Below, piece after piece: positions 49,037 through 61,334 of a DNA stretch of 64,000 nucleotides. Below the pieces are notes generated by a model. The model ran no database searches. It was not told the origin of the DNA and worked only from the letters and a program-made list of their open reading frames with translations. The stretch's first letter is position 1. Each line of letters begins with the position of its first letter. Source of the DNA: Trissonchulus latispiculum. Lineage: Eukaryota; Nematoda; Enoplea; Enoplida; Ironidae. The stretch lies in assembly GCA_030248195.1 (NCBI GenBank), contig JASAND010020893.1:39694-103693 (forward strand), given 5' to 3'. A program made the translations under genes and the position numbers.

Positions 49037-52000
49037 AGCATTCTGCATCCAAGACTACATGAGGTACGTTATGCATCAGGTGAAACTGTGCTTTAGCTTT
49101 TGTTTGGGCGTTTCTGCTGTGCCAGGAAAAAGTTACATAAGATCTGCCGATCTACTAGTGGAGTGGGGTTACTATACTATCATGGGTATACTTACTTTGT
49201 CATTTGAATGTTGAAATAAATAACTGTTGAAATGTTGTGATCCTGGATGTTTCTAGGCATAGTTTGAGTAAAATATTGTTTTCGTGTGACCCGCATTCTC
49301 CAATCTGATTTTGCTTCGTAATTGTAACTGTTGCACTAGGCGAAGCTATTTTGAATTGTAAGAAATTATTAAATAAATTGGAAAAAATGACAACCAGCAG
49401 TAACAAGCAAACTTAGTTATCCACAAAAAGATAGCGTATTAATTAATGAGACTCCTTCTGGTAACTTGTTTGAGCTGTTTTTGACCAATCTTCCTGGCTA
49501 AACATTTTGCACCACCACCACAACAACAACAACAACAACAATTCCTAAGCGACACTTGAAGCACTAAGCCAGTACAGAAGCCAAATAATGAAGTAAATAT
49601 GTGCTGGAGGTCAAAGTTGATGTTTCCCAGAAGAATTACCACCACAATCATTAATTTATATTTACTATTTCGCTTCAGTTTGTTTGAATCCTGAAAAATG
49701 AAACAACCGTTTTGCTTGTTTGCTTACATTGGGCACGTAGACTTACATCTGGCTATTTCGCAAAACAAAGTGACTCTGTGTCTAAGTTTAGCTGCCTTTT
49801 AATTCAAATGCTAAATTCTGATATTGTTGACTGATAATGCCTTGTGTTTCGGAAGCACAGTGGCTTAAGAACATTTTATTGAAAATTATTGCACGGTAAA
49901 AAGCTAGCAATTTTTTGAATATTTTTTCTGTGAAAACGTGACCAAAACTTTTGATTATAAACAAAGCCTGCCATCACCGAAACTTGGACCAAAAAATTAT
50001 TCAACCGAGTTTGTGGTGGTTAGACAGTAACAATTTAAAGCAACAAATTTGCAGCAGCAATTTGAAGCTCAAGCACAGCGTGAATAGGAGTTATTGAGTA
50101 GGAGTGCGTTTTGTACTACGTATATCAGTTACTAAATTTGTTTCAGCATATTTCCGACAATGAAGCTCGAAGGCACAATATGTTTCCTCCTTTCGATTGT
50201 TTTGTTCTCAGGTATCACAGTTACTGTTAGCATTTCCTGGAATAGAGGACAGTTTTTTAATTATGCGACTAACTAACCATTTCTATGTTTTCGGAAGTTG
50301 TAGAAGTTTTACTGCTTTTCCATTCCTAAGTTTTTGTTGGAGTAAGATGTGTGGTTTAGGACATTTTTCTAAAATATCTCAAAAATTTATTCTGGCGCTT
50401 ACTGAAGTCAGGAAGCAGGTGTAAGAAAGATGATATACAACTGATATGGAATTCAGTTCATAGTTCGGTTGGGTAGTGGTAGCACGTCTGACTGCAGATC
50501 GTGAGAATTTAAAGAAATTTTTGGATCTTCACATTAGATCACACCGAGCAGGTCTCCTGACTGACCAAGTAGAAACGAAGCTGACCAAGTGGGGATGACT
50601 TGTGAAAGAGTCGAACATGAAGAAATGAACAGAAACTGAGTTGACTAACTGCAAGCAACTCTAATTAGAGGGAGTAAAGTTGACATGCTGCCGAGTTGAT
50701 TAACTGTGGACGCACCATTAAGGGGGGGGTGTCCACCATGAAAAACTTTATGGTCACGGATTTTGCTAATTTTCACACAAAATTTTGTCACATATGTCCT
50801 GCATATCGAGTTTCAATTTCGAGTAGTTTCGTTCAGTACTTAACGAGTAACCTGCTATTAATTGCATGCAATTTGAAAACAAGTGAAAACGGCGGTGTCG
50901 CAGCAAATAAAGGCACTTTACACCTGAACTTCCTTGAGAATGGAGCTTCATTCGGTTGTATGTTTGTTATCTGATGCAAAGAAAGAAGTTAGGGTAGCTT
51001 TTAGTGGGAAAACTTTTCTTTATTACTTTATTTAGTAATTTTAGGGAGTAGCACCGGCCCTGGAAAGCCTTGAAAAAGAAAATAATTTAACGGCCGATAA
51101 CATGAATTTGGTGCATTTGCGGGCAATGGTCCAAGAAGAAAAAATGTTCAGGACAATGAGAGCTTTCGATTAATATAAAATTTAACATATATATTCCGAA
51201 AAATTTGAAAAATCGCTATTTTTGAAATTATGGTTGTCAGACCCCCCATATTTAACCCCAGCGACCAACTGGGTACACTAACCTGCACCATTTGTGCCAA
51301 AACTTGACCTAAAGTCATCAATAATGGTGCGCAAATAGAAAGTCTAACATTTTATAGATCTGTGTTGTCATAGCTCTATGTTATTTGCCAAAAAACGGGA
51401 ATTTTCAAAATTTTGCTAAAAATTGAGATTTCTGCGCCAGAGAAATCTCGAAATCGGACAGAGCTAACCAGGATCAATTGGTATCGTTCGAAATGTCTTG
51501 TCATAAGCTGTGATTTGTAGGAAGTAGAATTTTTAATTAGGCCTTACAGCTTTCAGAATATTTCACCAAAGTTGCTGACCCCCAATTCCAACGTTCCAAA
51601 ACAGTCAAATTTGGCTGTTCGCAAACTTAAAAAATTAATTAAAATTTTTTGAAGGCCTAAATTAAAATTCTGCTTCCTACAAATCACCCTTCTAGATCGT
51701 ATTTATGATATAAGATGGACGTTGAAGTGCTCCGTCTTGTCATTGGCGAGATTTCTCTGGCGCACGGAAAATATCACCACTTTTTCCGTTTCCTATGTTT
51801 AACACATACTGACATCAACTTTGAGGTGAAATTACTCGCTAACCGTAAGAGATCCGACCTTCATTTCAAAACTCGTTAAAATATACCAATCGGATAGCAA
51901 AATATGTGAAAATGCGCAAAATCGGAGATGGTCGAAAAATCGGCCAAAAGTGGACCCCCCCCCTTAAGGTGCTGGTATCCTTTTGTGCAGTGCTTTTGTG

Positions 52001-55000
52001 GTGATTTTTTGAAACGCTATAACTTTCGCAATTTTTGGAGTTGGAAAGAGCTTTATACATCGTTTTAAAGCTTATAATTTGTACAAGTAGTATAAAAACC
52101 CCGGTTCTAGACCACTTAGCTAATAGTTCTGGCTTCTACTGGCTTTGCGCTTTTACACACTAGTAGCTACAATGAAGTTCTATACCCTTAGCCTTAAATT
52201 GTTGTACATTTATATGAACCTACGAAACTAGCAAAATTAGCAACAAAATAGCTAAAATTTTCTGACATACTGACATCTGACAGGCTGAATTTAAACTAAC
52301 ACTTTTTGAACATTGATTTCTCAAAACTGTAGAAGCGGCCAAAATTTCTTCTTGTGCCATGATATGAAGGACATGTGTGCCGAGGGACATTTTTTTGGAT
52401 TTGACTCAACAAGTCTCAATACTCCAGAAAATCCGGCAAATGTGCGGTGGCACGAAATTTCGCAACTTTGTGTTCAGTTTTCTCGCAACTGGAGACGTTT
52501 TAGCTCAAACCAAGAAAAATGTCCCTCCGCCATAGGGCGAATTTTCATCCAGCCAAATATCAGGCAAATCCATTGAATAGTTTTTGAGAAATCGATGTTC
52601 AAAACAAAATAATCGCAGTTTTGACAAAATGGTTTTTCGGCCAAATCTCTAGCATAAAGGAACGAACTCCAGCGAATAGGCATTGCTAAAATGTGCAATT
52701 GGACGACGTATCGATTGAGTATAAATTGATCAAAATTGTCCGTAAGATTTGGCAGTAATTTACAAAATACTGATTTCCTCGAAAATCGCCAATTTTGGAC
52801 CCCAAAAATCGTTTTTGGCTTATACTGACTTAACCACTGGAGACAGCTCAAAGGTTGTCAGAGCAACAATGTTCATTTTGGTGCCCTCTTTCCAGCCATA
52901 ACAACCAATCCGGTGTATCGATTATGTACTGAGAGAAGTATGGCAAAAACTAGAAATTTCTTATCTTTGCACCTACAAATTCGGGACTGGTCCCAGAATG
53001 TTAAAGAGCACCAAACTAGTATATTTGCAAAATTTCATCCACTTTCATATAGAAATAAAGCCTATAGGTCAAGTTTACACAAAGCGATACCAGCACCTTA
53101 AACATGTTTTGGGGCCCAGACAATCTCAATAGCAAAGTTGAAAACAGCATTAGAACCAAATGTCAAAAATAAGCTGAATTGAAGAAACAAAAAATCTAGT
53201 TAGTATTGCATGTCACTACAAATAACTTCAATTTTTGTTTCATAAACAGCGTAATAATTTGTAACTGACTTGGGTTGAAGTAAATCAGCTTATTCAGAAA
53301 TCATTATGGCTATTCCGAGATTAAAACGAGGTATATTTAATGCTGGAATTCAAAGCAAAAGTCATGTGTATCGATTGTATAGTATTTTAAAATTTTCAAA
53401 ACCAAGGATGTTAGCCTAGCGTTAACATAAATGAATGTTGCTTAAACACTGAACTAACTTTCCAGTTGAGATTTTGGTAGGGTCCCCTGATCGTTGGAAT
53501 TGCATCTAACTTTTCTTCTTGTCCTTAATAAAGACTAACATCTGTGAAATACAACTAAAGGAATAAGTCTTCTTCCAATTTCGGGGTCTCCACCTGAAAC
53601 CTACAAGCCAGATTGATCTGTTTAGTGGGAACGGAATCAATTACATCTGCAACCATTAAATAAATTTTTAAGTTTTAAGAATATTCTTTTAGAGATGTAA
53701 GTCACAGCTTGGTGTTCTTAATTTCTAGACTGAAATGAAATTGTGAATTGAGAGATTTCGCCACTGTTTATGCAACTTGCGTACTCAATAGTTGAAATGT
53801 GCTTGAGCTGAAATTTATCTGCACTGCTGATATGTGTAATGGAGCTGATGACTGAGTAATTTCATTATGCGACAATTTCACCAAAACGGACATCAGCATT
53901 GCATAGTAAAAAGTCTTGCTGTTATTATTATTGTTATTGTTATAAACAAGTTTAAAACTTTATCTATGGAAAATTACGATGCTTAATGTCTTCTGATTTC
54001 AGGATTTGCCGAAGGCTGTTTCTCAGGTAATAACGAATGCCAGCAGTAAGTTGTGCTGAGGCTAACAGATTCACATAAAGTCAGCTAAGGGGCGGGTCCA
54101 TTTCTCGACCGTCTCAGATTTCACTCATTTTCACATGTAATGCTTTTTGAGTGGCATATTTTAATTTTTGTTTGATTTTAACGCTTAACGTTTAATGTTT
54201 TAGGAAACATAGGAAACAAAAAAGTTGTGATCTTATTCTTGCGCCAAAAATCTATCGATAAACGGTGTTGTTGTAGTTAATAAGGTTGTAGTTAATATCA
54301 TGAGCTGCAGTATCCTGGAAGTGGAATTTTCAGTTAGGCCCCTAAAATTTTTTTAAAAAAATTTCATTTGTATAAAGAAAGGAAAATCGTCGAGTTCCAA
54401 CGTTTCTTGCAGCTGAAAGTGGGGTCTTCGAAAAGAATTGCAAACTGCTCTAGTTCAAAGGCTTACATGATCACTCTAACTCCAGGGTTCCGTAGTCCTT
54501 GAATTGGCGGTTCCACTGATATAAAAAATTACATTGTATCTTCCACAAGTTTAGAAATTTTTTGGGAGCAAAAATGAGCGTTTATAGAAAATTTTAAAAA
54601 TGTCGGTTTCAAAAATTTTCTAAATTACGACAACAGTGTAGTCCAAAACTGCCTCCTTTGAATTCCAGATTGTGTATTCATGTCTTTGGATTTAGTTGTA
54701 GCATGAATTATCCTGACAGCTATGTCTAGTACATCGCAGCCCACCAATCGGGACCCTCGGACCCCGAATTTCACAAAACAGCATTTTTTAAAATTTTTCA
54801 AAACACGGAATATTATATATCAATCAAACGTTTTCAGTGCAGGGATAATTTCTTCTCATAAAACTATGGCTCGGAAATGCTTTTATTTTAAGTTACCCGC
54901 TGTTAACTGTTTCAAGACATCCATATCCAATGCCTTGAAAAGAAGTACCATTTTCTGAACAGTTAACTTCCCGTCCAACATTGACGCCCGTTTCTTAAAT

Positions 55001-58000
55001 TCAGAATCCCCATAAAAGTTGTCAAGGGAAGGGGGTGTCCCTTGAATATATGAATATATGAATATTATCCAGGCGGTCAGATGATGATGATTGGTTCCGG
55101 CCGTTGATGAATCAATGGGCCCGGACGGCTGGTAGCCGGCCGCATTCCATGAGCTAGCAATAACCTGCGCCGGAGAGGACCAAATGGCGTCCAGTGGGCC
55201 AGGCCCCAGGAACGGCAAGCGGGCAGCATCACCCCTTTGGCAGAATAGGAGGGCGTGCCGTAGATTATCTGCAGTCCCGCGACAAAACGTACAGTCATGC
55301 AAATCTACCGCCCCGATTTTATGTTTATACCAGTTTAGAATTGGACTAAACCCGCCAATTCATAGTTGTGACAAAATGGAGCGATCCGAGCAACTAAGGG
55401 AGACCTCTAGGTGTTGAGAATGCGGAGGGAGAATATTATCTAGGCAGTCAGATTTAAAGGTTGATCTCCATTCATCTCTGAGGAGACGCCGCAGTTGGTT
55501 CTGGGCCACAGGAAGGTCAATAGCAGTATCGGTCTGGGATACGCTGAAATCCGTTTTTGCCAGCTGGCGCCCACAGTTATTTCCGGTCACGGCTTGATGG
55601 CCGGGGAGCAGGTTAGTCCTAGACTCGGCCGCTACCAACTGACACAGCAGACTCCAAATACTGTGCTCCGTGACAGTGACAGCTTTTGCAGGGCCATTTC
55701 TGAGTCTGTGAACCAGAAATTTGGAATCGATATAGATATGGATGGTTCTGTCTTCCGGTTAACTTGCCGGAGCCATTGCAGAAATATATGCAAAGCCAAG
55801 TCTGCTTTGTAGCTTGAGGTTACTTTGAAGGCCGGTTCGGAGATGTTACGCAGCATGGCCTTTCTGTGGATTATCTGGATTCTAGCACTACCATTCATGA
55901 ATCTACCTTTTTCCACTTATCCATCGGTGTAAATTTCCACGTCAAGCAAAGCCGACTGGTTCATGGCTGCCTGGATTGCCGATTTAACACGGATGAGAGG
56001 GTCAGTTTCTGTAATCTCCAGGTTTTGAGGAAACATCCATGGTGGGATTTCGCCTGTAGGTTTCAGGTCTTCCGTTGATAGGTGGCAGGTAGGTAGGGTT
56101 TGGAGGATTGCCCTTCCCAGGTCCCTCCGGGGCTGGCTGGACAGGCGCTGGCGGGTCCTTCCTCCGCTGGATGACTTTACCGGATTATCAGTAGGCAGGC
56201 GACGACAGCGCTCAGGGGCCCTCCCGACATGTTATTTCGCACAACATTTGAGTGGGATGAGATGAGCTTCGTGTTTAGTGAGGTCTGCGGACGATGTAGA
56301 TGGGCAGCCAGTGATTATCCGTGAAGCTGCATTTCGATCTGTTTGAAGTCAAGCTAAGTTCGAGAAGGCAGTTGTTCCCATCCAAAAGGCTGCACAGTAT
56401 TCTATTGCTGAGCTGATATTATATCATGCTATTAGGTCAGATAGACAATATACATATCTTCTTTCTTGGCAGCCCCAGCGAATTCCAATAAGGGCACGGA
56501 GGACATTTGTGCGCTTTCTGATCTTCTGGATGACGTTGTCAATGTGAGCACGGAATGACAAGATTGGGTCAAAGCAGACTCCCAGAAATACTGGATGTTT
56601 GTTGAATGGTTTCGGTTTGCTGGTTTTGGAGGTAGAGACGTGGTCGATAGGACTGTTCTTTGTCCCAAGTAGTGAAAACAGTAGTTTCACACTTTTCGAC
56701 ATTGATTTTCATTTTCTTGTTAACTGATCAGTCCGTGACTTTATTGAGCGCAGTCTGCATAGATGGCAACGAGGTCGTACTTGCTATACGCCAAGATTTT
56801 CCCAAGTTCTACTTTTTTGGGCGGACTAAGGCCGTTTACATTCCACTGCAGAATTTTTAGGTCCTTTTAGGGCTTGGGAAGGGATGGATGGGATTGAGAC
56901 GGACAGACATGAGGGCGAGGGGCTAGCTGTGGTGTGGCTGCGGTTGGTGCCAGCCGTAGCAGTAGCAGCAAGGGCAATTGCGGCGCCGCGGAAACGGGGC
57001 GCCGTGGGTTGGGGTTTAGTCGTTGGGCACATTGGACAGGACCAGGGAACATTCGCAAGAGACCGTATATGACTGACCGTCCAGCCGACTCACTCGTGGT
57101 GGTGCCAGATAGCACACTGAACGTCACATTGAAGGAGCAGATACCACAAGGTCATTGGGTAGACCCTGGGTTTGGTTCAGCATTTCCCGCCATGAAAAGG
57201 AGCCGGTTCCAAACGGCGGGTCAACTTGGACCAGCAACAAAAAAGGCCATCGAATAGTCGATCGGATGGGGGGGGGGTGCTGATCTGGCTTTGGGAGGGC
57301 ACAAGATATGCCTTCTCTGGTAAAGGAAGAGCAGGGGTTACCATTTCGCACCCGTGCAACCAGAGAGCCAGTCCATCCGGAGATCCACCAAACCACCACT
57401 TAGAGGCGATAACAATCGGTTCGACTTTATGATACAGCTTTTATATCATTGAAAAGAGTTGAGAAAGTGCAGCAAAGTTACGAATCCATTAATTACGTAA
57501 TAATTAATTAAATAACATTACTATTAAAATGTCAATCGTAAGGTTTGAACTAATTAGTGAATCAATCAGCGAGCAGTCACGCCTTTATATGAAAGCAAGT
57601 ACTTAGTTGAAGATTGGATCCACTCTCTCGAGACTTTCCGGGGCGGGTGGAGGTGAACAAAACCGAGCATCCCTCGCTTGTTGACTGCATTGTAGTGTAA
57701 GAGTTTAAGGCTCTTATTTTGTTATGTGCTCTTGATAATATGAAGCTTGTACGTTTGTATTTTTTAAGTTGCCGCCGAAGATGAAAACGAATGCTCCTCC
57801 CGGTGTGGAATGATGGCTTCGTGGTTGGAATACGATGCTACTCCTGAAATTGATTTTAACCCCGAACGCTATCCTACTTGTCACTGTCGCATATGGGACG
57901 AATGCGATAACTATTTTTACCACGACTATAACGATTACTCCGACAACGTCAACAGTGGTGATGAGGAGAAGCGAGAAGCAAAGTAAGCCGTCCAAAAACG

Positions 58001-58144
58001 AAGACTAAGCAAGACTAACTAACAGAATCGTTTCATCATGACTATTTAATTAACGCACCACATTTAGTGTATCCTATAGTCCATGTTTCACTCTGAATAT
58101 CAACTAGCATATAAAGTGAACTGTATTGTTTTAAATCTAATAAA
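49037..58144 (+). CDS. Small secreted acidic six-cysteine protein, four exons
   Basis: Built from splice sites, not from a long ORF. Exon 1 is about 49037-49063; exon 2 50147-50211 (acceptor TTTGTTTCAG, donor CAG|GTATCA); exon 3 54003-54026 (24 bases, acceptor TGATTTCAG, donor CAG|GTAATA); exon 4 from 57769 (acceptor TTTTTTAAG; an in-phase alternative is 57781), stop TAA 57984-57986, AATAAA 58139. Coding phases are 1-1 and agree. The ATG at 50160 gives 97 residues; an ATG at 49059 in exon 1 is also in frame. The protein starts with a signal peptide (MKLEGTICFLLSIVLFSG) likely cut near GFA|EG. The mature part has six Cys (C-x10-C-x3-C-x24-C-x-C-x5-C), one shared spacing with CS-alpha-beta peptides (Cx3C and CxC), then a Tyr/Asp-rich tail (DNYFYHDYNDYSD) and a charged end. 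Family unknown; a secreted defence, adhesive or signalling peptide is possible. Confidence 0.68.
50718..51967. mobile_element. TTAA-ended element with G-run termini
   Basis: TTAAGGGGGGGGTGTCCAC at 50718 is inverted at 51967 (GTGGACCCCCCCCCTTAA). The interior has the hairpin GAGATTTCT-GCGCCAG-AGAAATCTC (about 51427). No protein. It lies in intron 2 of the secreted-peptide gene and shares its right TTAA with the next element. Confidence 0.72.
51964..53101. mobile_element. TTAA-ended MITE, TTAAGGTGCTGGTATC family
   Basis: Left TTAAGGTGCTGGTATCCTTT and right CGATACCAGCACCTTAA form terminal inverted repeats of about 24 bp. The ends resemble the TTAAGGTGGTGAT elements at 20520-21705, so they are probably related families. 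It lies in intron 2 of the secreted-peptide gene. From 53102 to 54002 nothing else is seen. Confidence 0.75.
54883..57400 (-). pseudogene. I-type LINE with internal EN-RT deletion
   Basis: Read on the minus strand: an ORF1-like segment without clear motif (57399-56867); the start of an APE-type endonuclease (LKILQWNVNGL, about 56860); then, after DLVAI, a jump to the reverse-transcriptase part (YAD, ALNKVTD, KINVEKCETTVF, about 56770-56690). RT follow-on (FLGVCFDPILSFRAHIDNVI, IRKRTNVLRALIG, about 56600-56480) precedes an RNase-H-like region (about 55800-55600) with TEPSISISIPNFWFTDSEMA. A zinc-finger tail (CTFCRGTADNLRHALLFC, 55295-55240) ends the element. Multiple frames are used, so it is dead. 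It sits in intron 3 of the secreted-peptide gene, in antisense orientation. Confidence 0.82.
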
Positions 58145-58867
58145 AGCGGTGACTATATGCAATTAGGTTAATGCTTTTGGTTCACACTTTAAAAATGATA
58201 GGGCAATAAGCATCTATGCATTTGCTGACACGACAGGTGTCCGGTTCATAGTATCAATTTCCTAGGAACTTAGTCAATGTTTAAGCTGAAACCTAAATCA
58301 AGATATTGCTAAACCAGCCATTAATAGCCTTTACAGCTATTCACACATTTCAGTATAAATTTTCTTTTCGTCTTTGTTTTATTTCCTTCTTTTTTATTTT
58401 CTTTCTTTCAATTCATTTCTTTCTTCCTATTTCTTCCTCTTTCTTGGTTGCCAACTAAATCTGATTGACAGACAAAGGGTATTGAGTTACACTCAAAGGT
58501 CATGTCTTAATGTCTCAGGCTATTTGCTGTTAAAATTATGCGCCTTAAATTGTTGCTAACTTTAGACAATGAGGGAGTCCTCAAAAAACAAACTAGGCAG
58601 GGTGCCAGTCAAGCCAAAGGCTGCTGTAACTGACAGTGACAGCTGCTTAATTGATGACAAAGCTTAAAATAATTCAGTAGACAGGATTTCTTTTTTCCGT
58701 AGTTTCATTCTTTTTCTCTTCTTTCTTTAATTTAATTCTTTCCTTCCTTGTTTCCTTTCTTTAAACTAAAATATGCGATCAGCTGTGCACACGGATAGCC
58801 GCGGCAGTCAATAGCCAGGCTACAAACATACGAAAGTTTGGATACGAACTCCTTCTAGCTTGGTGTA

Positions 58868-58939
58868 GCCTCGGTAGTTCAGTTGCCAGAGCGTCGGAGC
58901 GTTAATCCGAAAGTTGTGGGTTGGAATCCCACCCGAGGC
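58868..58939 (+). tRNA. tRNA-Asn(GTT)-like sequence, copy 1 (degenerate)
   Basis: A complete cloverleaf: acceptor GCCTCGG/CCGAGGC, D stem GTTC/GAGC, anticodon stem TCGGA/TCCGA with loop GCGTTAA, T stem GTGGG/CCCAC. Anticodon GTT. Position 33 is C not T, the D loop lacks GG, and the T loop has G at the invariant C56, so function is doubtful. Confidence 0.6.
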
Positions 58940-59290
58940 CCGAAGTTTTCGGGTCTCAGGTGCTGAAGCGACAATTTCATTTCTTACAATACGATAACGT
59001 GGAGGCAAACAAGGGTAGATCGAGACCCTCAGCAAGCTTAAGACATCAAGAAATCTCTGAAAATGCTCATTTCACTATTTTTGCCAAAAACCGTACAAAA
59101 CTTGCAATGTTTTTGCCATTTTTGATATTGACCTATTAAATTTTCGAAATTTATCAGTAATATACCGCTAGTTAATGAAGGCCCCAGAATCTTACCCTTA
59201 TGCATAAAACACATACAAATGGTTATAAAATCACCGCGCATAAAAGTAGAAAGGACGTAAGGTACCTCAGGCTTCCATTGCTGGTGACTA

Positions 59291-59678
59291 CAAGAGTACA
59301 TAGTAGATAAGCGAGTGGCAGCTGGAAGGCGTTCTGTTATCAAGTCAAGGTACATGCTCTGCACGCTAACGGTTGACCCTCACACAAACGTGTACCTAGT
59401 GACCCCCCCACACAAACGTGTACCCAGTACACGTTTCTGTACGCTCATCCGCTGTATCTTTAAGTGTTAAAGCTCAAAAACACAACGACCACGTGCGTCT
59501 AATTTGTGTTCGCTTCGAGCTTTAGAACGCAAAGATTCAAACTTATTTAGAGTTCAAATTTATTTGAAGCGAACATACACGTGTGTGGGGGAGCAGCCGT
59601 TAGCGTGCACAACATGTACCAATAACTGTTAACAGAGAACCTCCCAGCAATCACAGTCTAACATGCCCTGTATTCTTG
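59291..59678. mobile_element. MITE of the CAAGAGTAC family, inside tandem unit 1
   Basis: Starts CAAGAGTACATAGTAG and ends GTATTCTTG, with inverted inner blocks (CTGCACGCTAACGGTTGACC; CAGCCGTTAGCGTGCAC). Larger and more diverged than the 36941 copy. Confidence 0.72.
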
Positions 59679-60520
59679 GTTAAACTAGTTTCCTATTACA
59701 TAAACTTTGAATGTCTAATTTGAATATTTGTTTCGAAATCAGATCAAGTCAATCGGACTGCTGTAAAACTTCCCACTTAGAGGGGACTTGTTATGGGTTC
59801 TTGGCACAAGATTGCGTTAGCTTTAACTTTTTTAAAAAGGGTCTTCGTTTGGATTCGCCGGTAAACGAGGTTGCAGTTTAGGTCTTTAGGTAGATTCCGT
59901 TAATATGAATTTGTTCCGTCGATCCCCTTCAGACGACAACCTCTGCGGGTGACTCCGAATCATCCCATTGACCCTAGCAAACGGACAGAAGGATTTCGGC
60001 GTTACTCCACTTATCGTATCAAACATGGTCCAGAGCCAAACCTTAACTTCCACCATTTCTTTCTTTCTTCCTATTTCTTCCACTTTCTTGGTTGCCAACT
60101 AAACCTGATTGACAGACAAAGGGTATTGAGTTACACTCAAAGGTCATCCCTTAATGTCTCGGGCTATTTGCTGTTAAAATTATGCCCGTTAAATTGTTGC
60201 TAACTTGAGAAAATGAGGGAGTCCTCAAAGAAACAAACTAAGCAGGGTGCCAGTCAAGCCAAAGGCTGATGAACTAAAAGTGACAGCTGCATAATTGATG
60301 ACAAAGCTTAAAATTATTCAGTAGACAGGATCTCTTTTTTCTGTAGTTTCTTTCTTTTTCTTTTCTTTCTTTCCTTTAACTCTTTCCTTCCTTGTTTCCT
60401 TTCTTTAAACTAAAATATGCGATCAGCTGTGCACACGAATAGCCGCGGCAGTCAACAGCCATGCTACAAATATACGAACAAACATACAGTTTGGATACGA
60501 ACTCCTTCTAGCTTGGTGTA

Positions 60521-60592
60521 GCCTCGGTAGTTCAGTTGCCAGAGCGTCGGAGCGTTAATCCGAAAGTTGTGGGTTCGAATCCCACCCGAGGC
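60521..60592 (+). tRNA. tRNA-Asn(GTT)-like sequence, copy 2 (best preserved)
   Basis: The same 72-nt cloverleaf as copy 1 but with an intact B box (GGTTCGAATCC). The C33 and D-loop defects remain. It could be a SINE-type tRNA relic or a promoter-competent tRNA-like gene. Confidence 0.65.
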
Positions 60593-60943
60593 CCGAAGTT
60601 TTCGGGTCTCAGGTGCTTAAGCGACAATTTCATTTCTTACAATACGATAACGTGGAGGCACACAAGGGTAGATCGAGACCCTCAGCAAGTTTTAAAACCT
60701 CAAGAAATCTCTGAAAATGCTCATTTCGCTATTTTTGCCAAAAACCGTACAAAACTTGCAATTTTTTGCCATTTTTGATATTGACCTATTAAATGTTCGA
60801 AATTTATCAGTAATATACCGCTAGTTAATGATGACCCCCAGAATCTTACCCTTATGCATAAAACACATACAAATGGTTATAAAACCACCGCGCATAAAAG
60901 TAGAAAGGACGTAAGGTACCTCAGGCTTCTATTGCTGGTGACT

Positions 60944-61334
60944 ACAAAAGTACATAGTAGATAAGTGTGTGGCAGCTGGCAGGCGTTCTGTTATAAACTC
61001 AAGGTACATGCTCTGCACGCTAACGGTTGACCCTCACACAAACGTGTACCTATTGACCTCCCCCCCACAAATGTGTAAACAGTACACGTTTCTGTACGCT
61101 CATTCGCTGTATCTTTATGTGTTAAAGCTCAAAAACACAACGACCACGTGCGTCTAATTTGTGTCTGCTTCAAGCTTTAGAACGCAAAGATTCAAACTTA
61201 TTTAGAGTTCAAATTTATTTGAAGCGAACATACACGTGTGTGGGGGGAGCAGCCGTTAGCGTGCACAACATGTACCAATAACTGTTAACAGAGAACCTCC
61301 CAGCAATCACAGTCTAATATGCCCTGTATTCTTG
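60944..61334. mobile_element. MITE of the CAAGAGTAC family, inside tandem unit 2
   Basis: The same element as at 59291, copied with the 1.65-kb unit. The first bases read CAAAAGTAC. Confidence 0.7.

Noticed and set aside
49032..49214. 60-codon frame with a hydrophobic start just after the TATA box
   Set aside because: The strong donor GAG|GTACGT at 49063 and the in-phase exon at 50147 explain this region better.
58374..58559. Recurrent frames of 61-84 codons ending LLLKLCALNCC in each tandem unit
   Set aside because: They run through a polypyrimidine tract and differ between copies by indels. They are not genes.
58820..59035. Frame containing GGIPTHNFRINA on the minus strand, repeated in unit 3
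   Set aside because: It is the antisense translation of the tRNA-like sequence, a common annotation artefact.
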